This document shows, piece after piece, positions 32,709-42,070 of a stretch of 64,000 bases of DNA (the stretch's first letter is position 1; the number at the start of each line of letters is the position of its first letter). This stretch comes from Fistulifera solaris (lineage: Eukaryota; Bacillariophyta; Bacillariophyceae; Naviculales; Stauroneidaceae). The stretch spans positions 372,001 through 436,000 of the forward strand of contig AP026157.1 in the NCBI GenBank assembly GCA_030295235.1. The letters run 5' to 3'. The notes below the pieces were generated by a model. It made no database searches, had not been told where the DNA came from, and saw nothing but the letters and a program-made list of their open reading frames with translations. The position numbers and the translations under genes are program-made.

Positions 32709-34179
32709 ATGATTTCATTGCTCGTGTCGAGTTGCCTTTGCATGTCCGCGTGGGCATCTTCCGCTTACGTGAAACTCGACAACGATGTATTCACAGAAAA
32801 AGCACCCAAGCGTCCGATTACTAACAATGTTTTTAAAATGTCCGAAGATTCCATGGTCACTTCGACATTACAAAATGTTGTGGGCGGAGCTCCTTCCGCG
32901 TCGGGTGATTTTCCATACAATGTTCTGTTTTCTTCCCCCACTGCAGTTTGTGCGGGCGTTTTGATTCATCCTGATATCATCTTGACGACTGTCTCGTGTA
33001 CGGCAGCCGAAACCAGTGATGCACGGATTGGTGGTATTAATACGGAAACGGGGGTCGTTATTTCGGTGGCCGAAACCGTCGAACATCCCGATTACGATGC
33101 AGCGACTGCGGAAAATGATTTGCGCATCGTGCGACTTTCCACCACGACCAATATTACGCCCGTCCCACTCGCCACGACCGTTCCGGCAGTGGCTTCTTCG
33201 GTGACCGCTATTGGGTTTGGCGTGACGGCGGAAGATGGAACGGCGTCGACGACATTGCGAGATGTCGATATTACCGTATTAGATTTCATCAACTGTGAGA
33301 ACTTCTTAGATGCTACGGTATTTCCTGCCAGTCAGATTTGTGCTGGAAATCTCGCCGACGGTCGAGGACATTGCGATCAAGATGAGGGTGGAGCATTGTT
33401 AGCTGGTTCAACACTCGTCGGCTTGTTTAGTTTCAATGAAGCGTGTGGAGAAGCCGATGAGCCTTCCGTTTACACCAACATTGTCGCGTATTTGGATTTC
33501 ATTGAAGCCACCATCTGTGATATCAGCACGGTACCACCGGAAGACTGTGAATCGGCGGCACCGACCGTGTCGCCCGCACCTTCCGTCTCTTCGGCTCCTT
33601 CCAGTCCTCCCACGTCTTCGGTGGTACCCACAGTGGCTCCGCAAGTCACTACATCACCGCAACCGACCACCACCTCCCAACCCAGCGGCGAAAGTGGTCC
33701 TTCCCTGGTACCCACTTCCATGATGATATCCGAGACTCCGGGTGTCACGACAGAACCCACGATCACGGTAGCACCTACGTTGACACCCAGTACGCATCCA
33801 CCGTCCGACAGTAGCGGCAAAGGCAAAGGGAAAGGTAAAGGGAAAAAGGGCAAAAAAAGGCAAGAAAAGCAAAAAGGGAAAAGGAAGTTCTTCGTACAGT
33901 GGCAAAGGAAAAGGAAAGGGCAACTATTACGATTCGTACGATAGTAGCGGCAAAGGAAAAGGCAAAGGAGGAAAAGGTGACTCCTACGATTCTTACCATA
34001 GTAGTGGCAAGGGCAAAGGCAAAAAAGGCAAGGGCGGTTCGGATAGCTCGGATAGGTCGGACAGTAGTGTGGACCTTCAGGGCCGAAACGAAGCCGTTCC
34101 CCCTGTACAAGCTGACCCGCCAACAACGCCGTCGAAGACGCCGTCGTCGTCGATTTGGAAACAAGTAGTGGCTGTGTAG
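32709..34179 (+). CDS. Secreted trypsin-fold pseudoprotease with Gly-Lys tail, ~489 aa
   Basis: Signal peptide (MISLLVSSCLCMSAWASSA), then an S1-type domain from NVVGGAPSASGDFPYNVLF to YTNIVAYLDFI. The catalytic residues are largely replaced. The expected TAAHC is TTVSC, and the expected GDSGGPL is QDEGGALL (Ser to Glu). The Asp is kept in ENDLRIVRL. So it is probably inactive and may act in binding. A Pro/Ser/Thr linker follows (SSAPSSPPTSS, TTSPQPTTTSQPS), then a (GK)n tail. The tail is interrupted at the A-run 33852-33858, one base longer than continuity needs. Continuous, it reads GKGKGNYYDSYDSSGKGKGK and ends at 34179 instead of 33944. Gly-Lys/Ser-Tyr tails recall silica- or wall-associated diatom proteins (inference). 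Confidence 0.72.
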
Positions 34180-35809
34180 TTGTTTATGCGTTAAAATAAT
34201 TTTTTATGTTTGTATCGTTTCTAGCTGTTGATCAATGGTTCATCTTTTACGTCATGCATCTTTGTCAAATCATGTTCCGCGTTTTTGGAAAAAAAAAGTT
34301 TTCTAAAGTGTACTTGCTTTCTTTTGCTCGGGTGCCAACTGAGATGTATCAAGTGATGTATCAAGTTGCTCTTATGAATTTGCGATAACAGCGTCCTTTT
34401 CATTCTTTCTCTGGCTTCATTAGAACGTAAAACTACATGAATAGAACGGCTGATGATTCACCTTCTGCTTCATATCCTCTACGGCCCTTGCGAGTAAACA
34501 GCAAGAAGCATAAATGATTAAAGCTTCAACAAGAAAATATCGGGCATTCCAGCTCCCACTTATGGTGTCGAGAGCAAGTTTACTCCTCGTTCTCTCGTCT
34601 CCATTGAATGAAGTAAATCACTTGAGCTCATTTCTCAAGATCCGTATCGATCAGGAGGAGGTACAGCAAAAGAAAGGGATTTACAAGAACCGAAAAGTAC
34701 TCGTAAACAAAGGTAGCTTCCCGTGTGAAAACATCATTTTAAATTTGTTCTCAGTACAAGTATTTATTTTTAATGCGATGTGTGCAACAGGATGTTTTCA
34801 CGTGACCCAAAAATTTGGGATTGTGTTGTTTTTACGTAGCCCGAAAATCTGGGAGAGTGCTGTTTTCACGTCCCCCGAAAGTCTGGGCATGTGCTGTTTT
34901 CACGTCCCCCGAAAATCTGGGCATGTCCTGTTTTCACGTGCCCCGAAAATCTGCGCATGTGCTGTTTTCACGTCCCCGAAAATCTGGGCGAGTGATGTTT
35001 TCACGTCCCCCGAAAATCTGGGGGAGTGTCGTTTTCACGTCCCCCGAAAATCTGCGCATGTGCTGTTTTGACGGTCCCAGAAAATCTGGGCGAGTGCTGT
35101 TTTCACGTCCCCCGAAAATCTGCGCTTGTGCTGTTTTGACGGACCCAGAAAATCTGGGGGAGTACTGTTTTGACGGACCCAGAAAATCTGGGCGAGTGCT
35201 GTTTTCACTGCCCCCGGAAATCTGGGGATGTGTCGTTTTCACGTCGCCCGAAAATCTTGGCAGTGCTGGCTTCACGTCCCCCGAAAATCTGGGCGTGTAA
35301 TATTTTCACATCTTCCAAAAAATCCGGGGTAGTGGTATTGTCGAACCGTTTGGTTCGTGTTTTACTCTTTTTCTTCTAATGAGCGCTCATCGGTTTGTAT
35401 CATGTTGCTCGAGATGAATCTCAATGATAATTGTCTTTTCATTGCTTGTTTCGTGTTATTGGAACAAGACAACTTCTTTATGCACAAGCTGAATACGAAG
35501 TATTCATATTATTTGCGTGGAATGGATTCAGTCATGAGTCATGTGTCATGTGTCATCTACCGTTGACACAATGACTATACTGTCAATCGCACTTGTATAA
35601 CAAAAAACGTGAAAACCAATTGTTTATAGGCTTTGCTGTAGGTTACTTTTTCCTATACGGGGCTAAAAAATTATCACGCGTGAGAGAGCGGAGAAAAAAC
35701 AGCCTCCGAGGCGACACATTCTGCTGCGCTCACGTCTTCTCGTTCTTTCACAACAACAAATAATGGCTTCTCATTCTCAATCTCCCGTCTTTTCCAAAAT
35801 GATGCAAAC
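34180..35809. other. Intergenic, contains 34-bp satellite
   Basis: About 1.6 kb. The 34-bp tandem array at 34.79-35.34 kb is listed separately; open frames through it are by-products of the repeat. A half copy of the dispersed palindrome is at 35522-35540. Confidence 0.5.
34792..35338 (+). repeat. 34-bp tandem satellite, ~16 copies
   Basis: Unit of about 34 bp built around TTTTCACGTCCCCCGAAAAT followed by CTGGGC(A/G)(T/A)GTGCTG. Central units are most alike and the outermost units are degenerate, as expected for homogenisation by unequal exchange. Several units carry the palindrome CCCAGAAAATCTGGG. Because 34 is not a multiple of 3, reading frames cycle through the array on both strands and give spurious ORFs. 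Confidence 0.9.
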
Positions 35810-37869
35810 ATGTTGACTTCTTCTTTGATTCTTTTGTGCTTCGTTTGCGTCCTTTTTCGTTCCTGTGACGCATTACCTGTGAAACAAGAAGATGCCGACC
35901 TTTCGAAAGAAGAGCACTGTCGCTTGTATTGCGAAGAATATAGCGCTATTTGTCCTCAAATCGATATCCAATCGAGAGCCCGCCGCAGTGAACAAGCCCA
36001 ATTGAGTCAGCCTCTTTCTTTGGAAAAGTGTGTAGCCGATTGTGTCAACAAAGCGAAATTCCGCTTCAACGGCACGCCGCAAGATTTCATGAATCGGAAT
36101 ACCATTCAATGTCGACGCAATCATTTGCATATGCAATTACAAGAACAGAATTTAGCCACCAGTGATCATTGTTTACACGCCATGTTTGCGGGAAAAGAAC
36201 GATGCAACTCCATTTTGCCTTCGACCGTGTATTATTACGGACTCATGCGTGTGGGGAAACTCTATTTTGAGGATCCGTATTATGAACCGAAAACAACACT
36301 GCTGTTGAGTTACGGATTAGGATTGTATTACGAAGGAGCGATGCGGGGTCGTTTGCAAACGCGGATGCCGTATTTTGAAGTGCCCCGTCAAGGTGTGACT
36401 TGTCCAGCAGCCGCAAGAAAGTATCGGAGTGCCGATGGAACCTGCAATCATGTCACAATGCCGCGGATGGGAGCCGTGAATACACCATTGATTTCGACAT
36501 TAGAACCATCACCACCTCGCACTCTACCTCCGGTGAAAGATGTGGCCGCCATACTGCGGCGGCCGGAGAATCCGTCGACGGTCGCACCGTTCAATCAAAT
36601 TGCCGTGGCGTGGATCCAAATGATGACACACGATTGGTTTCAACACGATCCTACGAATCCTGACAGTAAAATGAATCGCGTGACGCATTGGTGGGATGCG
36701 TCGCAATTGTACGGAAGTACGCTTACGCAACAAAGGGCCGTCCGCGTTCCCAACACGGGAAAGTTGCGGCTCGACAAACACCAGGAACTGAATTACACGA
36801 GCACCGGCATTCCCATTACTGGATTTGCGGACAACTGGTGGGCTGGTTTGCATATGATGCATACACTCTTTGTTCGAGAACACAATTGGTTGGCGGATCA
36901 ATTCGAACTTCAATATCCGGGAGTGTATACGGCCAACGACAAATTTCAATTGACACGGTTGTGTCTGTCGGCTCTTTGGCCAAAATTCATACCATCGAAT
37001 GGACCCCCACGTTGCTGGACAATCCCGTGGCAGCACTAGGACTGCATACCAACTGGCGGGGTGTCGATGCCATTTTGGAGTATGGGACACAATTTGAACT
37101 GCAATTGGCGTACCGGATTGTGGGGGGAGATCAATCGGTGCCGCATGCGGGAAATGGAACCACACGGGAGACTATGTACAATACGACCTTTGCCATGACG
37201 GAAGAGTTTGTTGCCGTGTATCGCATGCACCCTTTGCTTCCGGATGACATGGAGATTGAAGGAATAACTTTGACATTGAATGATCTATCGTTCGTGGATG
37301 CCCGCAAATTGACCAAATCCGTGAAAACAACACAAACACTGCTGCAGGCGTTTGGGACAACGCCGGCGAATACGCTGTCGCTACAAAATTATCCCCGTCA
37401 ATTGTATGGTTTGGAGAAGCCGGGAATGTCACAACCCATTAACTTGGCAGAAATCGATTTACAGCGCGATAGGGAACGAAATTTGCCGCGGTACAATGAC
37501 ATGCGCCGGCAGTTACTGCTGAAACCGTACAAGCGACTCGAGGATTTGACCGACGACGAAACAGAACTCAATTTATTGAAGAGTGTGTACCAGGATATCG
37601 ACCAAGTCGATTTGATGGTAGGGTGTCTCGTGGATAAAGATCGCCCGTACGGGTTTGCTTTTGGTATTGTCCCGTTTCACGTTTTTCTGGTGATGGCTTC
37701 GCGACGCATTCTGAACGATCGGTTTTTCATGGAAGACTTCAATGCAAAGGTGTATACGGACTTTGGATACAACTACGTACAGTCAGGGTCTCTGAAGCAA
37801 GTGATGGTTCGCCATTTTCCGGAATTAAATGATCAGATACCCGACAATCCATTCATGAATTGGACTTGA
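35810..37869 (+). CDS. Alpha-dioxygenase-like haem peroxidase, ~686 aa, one frame break
   Basis: Signal peptide (MLTSSLILLCFVCVLFRSCD), a Cys-rich N-terminal segment, then an animal-haem-peroxidase fold of the alpha-DOX/COX group. Matches to plant alpha-dioxygenases in order: FNQIAVAWIQMMTHDWFQHD (distal His), MNRVTHWWDASQLYGS, NWWAGLHMMHTLFVREHN, AKIHTIEWTPTLLDNP and EEFVAVYRMHPLLPD. The last contains the catalytic Tyr and the proximal haem His in the Y-x-x-H arrangement known from COX. Alpha-DOX oxygenates fatty acids at C-2, starting alpha-oxidation and oxylipin production. The frame changes at the T-run 36975-36977, one base short for continuity. Substrate is inferred from family only. 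Confidence 0.83.
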
Positions 37870-38611
37870 AAAATCTTTTAGCGTTAGTGATGAGAAGTCA
37901 AGAGTGTTTAAAGTGCGCGTCTCGTTATCGAGCTCGATGAAAAGAAATCCACCTGATGCTACTGAGGTTGGTTTCGCCCCGAATCGCAACCGCAATGCCT
38001 AAATCACTGCAGCTGAGAACGCGTTCTTAACACTCATGTGAAGATGGGATTCTCGATTCTCGGAGGCCAAAATGAATATACCTGGTATGAATGCCTAATA
38101 CCACCACCAGAAACGGACTTGTCTATTGATGGTGGAGCAGTCACCCGCCGAAATGCCGACATCAAGTTACTTTATAGGATTGCTAAGGCGTTGTGATCAT
38201 ACATCAGACAACGAACCCCATGTATTGACAGCATGAGTCGATGATGTGATCAAGCGTTGCTAGAAGCTAAGACATGATAATAGAAGCAACTAAAAGGGAT
38301 AATTATTAAGGAGTACTCCGTATCATTGATGGGGAGCCCCGTTTACATTTCAGTCTATAGTAATTTTGGGAAAACGTTTTGCAAGCCTTTTTTACATCAC
38401 GAGTCAATGCGAGCATTGAAATAATCAAGCCAAGCAGAATTCGCTAGTAGACAAAGAACTTAGTCAGAAACTTAGCTAGATTATTAAATCTCGAACGGAA
38501 ACATAACTTTGATTCATGACTGAAATTGAATTATGATGAAAACGGACACAAATAAGCGTTGAGTTATAGTGAGTTTCGACTAAATCGCTGCATTCATCTT
38601 TCACCCCAAGA
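37870..38611. other. Intergenic before the 52-bp satellite
   Basis: About 740 bp without a gene. TACTCCGTA lies at 38314-38322. A half palindrome at ~38511-38525 and a TATAGT-containing block belong to the dispersed repeat family. Confidence 0.45.
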
Positions 38612-41350
38612 GGTTCCAGAATTTCTGGAACAACCACAAAATCTCTGTTTGACCCCAAACTTCTGGAACGCCAAACGAATCTCTATTTGAGCGAAAACAC
38701 CGATTCCAGAATTTCTGGAACAGCCACAGAATCTCTGTTTGACCATAATCACCAAATCCAGAATTTCTGGAATTACCACAGAAGCTCTGTTTGACACAAA
38801 TAACCAATTCCAGAATTTCTGAAACTACCACAGAAGCTCTGTTTGACCCAAATCACAAATCACCAATTCCGGAATTTCTGGAACTACCACAGAAGCTCTG
38901 TTTGACAGAAATCATCAATTCCAGAATTTCTGGAACAACCACAGAATCTCGGTTGGACCGAAATCTACCGATTCAAGAATATCTGGAACTACCACAGAAT
39001 CTCTGTTTCTGTTTGACCCAAATGGTCAATTCCAGAATTTCTGGAACTACCACAGAAGCTCTGTTTGACGCAAATGGTCGATTCCATAATTTCTGGAACT
39101 ACCACAGAAGCTCTCTTGGACCGAAATCTACCGATTCCAGAATATCTGGAATTACCACAGAAGCTCTGTTGGACCTAATTCACCGATTCCAAAATATCTG
39201 AACAACCACAGAAGCTCTGTTTGACCCAAATCATCGATTCCAGAATATCTGGAACTACCCCAGAAGCTCTGTTTGACCGAAATCATCGAATTTAGAGTTT
39301 CTGGAATTACCACAGAAGCTCTTTTTGACCCAAATCACGTATCCAGAATATCTGGAACTACCACCGAATCTCTGTTGGACCGAAATCACTGATGATTCCA
39401 AGATATCTGGAACTACCACAGAAGCTCTGTTTGACCCAAATCACCAATTCCAGAATTTCTGGAACTACCACAGAAGCTCTGTTTGACCCAAATCACCAAT
39501 TCCAGAATTTCTGGAATTACCACAGAAGCTCTGTTTGACCATAATCACCTAATCCAGAATTTCTGGAATTACCACAGAAGCTCTGTTTGACCCAAATCAT
39601 CGATTCCAGAATTTCTGGAATTACCACAGAATCTCTGTTGGACCGAAATCACCGATTCCAGAATATCTGGAACTACCACAGAAGCTCTGTTTGACCGAAA
39701 TTGAATTTCTGGAATTACCATAGAAGCTCTGTTTGACACAAATAACCTATTCCAGAATTTCTGGAAATACCACAGAAGCTCTGTTTGACCCAAATCATCG
39801 ATTCCAGAATTTTTGGAATTACCACAGAATCTCTGTTGGACCGAAATCACCACTTCCAGAATTTCTGCAATTACCACAGAAGCTTTGTTTGACTCAAAAA
39901 TTACTTATTCTCTTCCAGAATTTCTGGAACTACCACAGAAGCTCTGTTTGACAGAAATCATCAATTCCAGAATTTCTGGAATTACCACAGAATCTCTGTT
40001 TGACCGAAATTAGCTATTCCAGAATATCTGGAACTACCACAGAAGCTCTGTTTGACCCAAATCACAAATCACCAATTCCGGAATTTCTGGAACTATCACA
40101 GAAGCTCTGTTTGACACAAATAACCTATTCCAGAATTTCTGGAAATACCACAGAAGCTCTGTTTGACCATAATCACCTAATCCAGAATTTCTGAAATTAC
40201 CACAGAAGCTCTGTTTGACCCAAATCATCGATTCCAGAATTTCTGCAATTACCACAGAAGCTTTGTTTGACTCAAAAATAACTTTTTCTCTTCCAGAATT
40301 TCTGGAACTACCACAGAAGCTCTGTTTGACAGAAATCAGCAATTCCAGAATTTCTGGAACTACCACAGAAGCTCTGTTTGACCCAAATCACAAATCACCA
40401 ATTCCGGAATTTCTGGAACTATCACAGAAGCTCTGTTTGACACAAATAACCTATTCCAGAATTTCTGGAAATACCACAGAAGCTCTGTTTGACCCAAATC
40501 ATCGATTCCAGAATTTCTGGAATTACCACAGAATCTCTGTTTGACCGAAATCACCGATTCCAGAATATCTGGAACTACCACAGAAGCTCTGTTCGACCCA
40601 AATTGAATTTCTGGAACTACCACAGAAGCTCTGTTGGACCGAAATCACCTCTTCCAGAATTTCTGAGATTACCACAGAAGCTCTGTTTGACTCAAAAATT
40701 ACTCATTCTCTTCCAGAATTTCTGAAATTACCACAGAAGCTCTGTTTGACCCAAATCACAAATCACCAATTCCGGAATTTCTGGAATTACCATAGAAGCT
40801 CTGTTTCACACAAATAACCTATTCCAGAATTTCTGGAAATACCACAGAAGCTCTGTTTGACCCAAATCATCGATTCCAGAATTTCTGGAATTACCACAGA
40901 ATCTCTGTTGGACCGAAATCACCTCTTCCAGAATTTCTGAAATTACCACAGAAGCTTTGTTTGACTCAAAAATTACTTATTCTCTTCCAGAATTTCTGGA
41001 ACTACCACAGAAGCTCTGTTTGACAGAAATCATCAATTCCAGAATTTCTGGAATTACCACAGAATCTCTGTTTGACCGAAATCACCGATTCCAGAATATC
41101 TGGAACTACCACAGAAGCTCTGTTTGACTCAAATCACAAATCACCAATTCCGGAATTTCTGGAACTATCACAGAAGCTCTGTTTGACACAAATAACCTAT
41201 TCCAGAATTTCTGGAAATACCACAGAAGCTCTGTTTGACCCAAATCATCGATTCCAGAATTTCTGGAATTACCACAGAATCTCTGTTGGACCGAAATCAC
41301 CTCTTCCAGAATTTCTGAAATTACCACAGAAGCTCTGTTTGACTCAAAAA
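38612..41350 (+). repeat. ~52-bp palindromic satellite, ~50 copies
   Basis: Monomer of about 52 bp. It has a near-palindrome TTCCAGAATTTCTGGAA, then (A)CTACCACAGAAGCTCTG (a second near-palindrome, CAGAAGCTCTG), then TTTGACCCAAATCACCA. Spacers vary slightly between monomers. A distinctive spacer (GACTCAAAAATTACTTATT) recurs near 39893, 40270, 40691, 40969 and 41341, giving higher-order units of roughly 280-420 bp. There are no unique spacers, so it is not a CRISPR. Many ORFs on both strands arise from the repeat and are not genes. Confidence 0.93.
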
Positions 41351-41448
41351 TTACTTATTGTTTCGCATCTTTTGGAACGATTAACCGCAGGTACTGTTGC
41401 AACAACAAAATCACTTTTTTTTCTTGTTTTTAGCAATTACATGGCATC

Positions 41449-42011
41449 ATGAACGATACGAAGGATGAAATACGACGGCAGATTTTCTTTGATCCGCCGA
41501 CCATCGAGGACGCCCTCAAAAATTATACGAGTTGGTTCGTAGCACAAAATCAAGCGGCTACCCTCGAGGTTCTTTCATTGACGCGGATGCTTTCCAAGTG
41601 CATCAATCAGCATACTTTGGATACGAACAATAGGCAGGAAATGATTCTCGCCTCTGTTTGGAATCCTGTGCAGCAAGATGAAAGTCGAAAGGTGACGCAA
41701 ACGTTCGGGCGAGTGGCTTTACAAGCCATTTGGAAGCACTTAAATCTTGTGTCATCGCGTAGAAAATCTGAAATAAACGCCGATCCCGAAGCAGACGACG
41801 AAGATCTTGCTGACTCCTTCTTCAACTTGTTTGAATCGGCGCTTTTGCTTCGCTAGAAGAGGATTCATTCGCTCGCTTAATATGGAATACCGATCGAGGC
41901 AAGGAAGAACTCACCCGACGAGCAGCTCAAAGAAGAGCGGATGCTGCGCAACGTGAGATCGTTAGAAAGGATGAGACTCAGCGACTCTCGCATATTGAGG
42001 AAATCGATTGA
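41449..42011 (+). CDS. Hypothetical coiled-coil protein, ~187 aa, one frame break
   Basis: Begins 100 bp after the end of the 52-bp satellite. The first part reads IRRQIFFDPPTIEDALKNYT and TLEVLSLTRMLSKCINQHTL, mainly helical. The tail (LEEDSFARLIWNTDRGKEEL, then RRAAQRRADAAQREIVRKD) is a charged coiled coil lying in another frame. The switch is at the T-run 41843-41846, one base short for continuity; with it the frame ends at 42011 rather than 41856. A possible splice acceptor (TTTTTAG at 41427-41433) lies just upstream, so an upstream exon cannot be excluded. No family recognised. Confidence 0.5.
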
Positions 42012-42070
42012 AGACGTCGTATTTAGTTCATAAATTTCAAGTAATGATAGCTATTAAAGGCGCTTTCTGA

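Noticed and set aside
33470-34126. 218-aa minus-strand ORF opposite the Gly-Lys tail
   Set aside because: Antisense shadow of low-complexity repeats; hydrophobic composition follows from the GK/PT codons.
34514-35300. ORFs of 161-185 aa with repeated SPENLG/PRKSG peptides
   Set aside because: Translation of the 34-bp satellite; both strands are open for the same reason.
38612-41350. CRISPR-like appearance of regular repeats
   Set aside because: No unique spacers, eukaryotic context, whole monomer repeated; it is a satellite.
38791-41452. Many ORFs of 60-136 aa on both strands with repeated peptides
   Set aside because: They are produced by the 52-bp satellite reading through in cycling frames; no start context, no homology.
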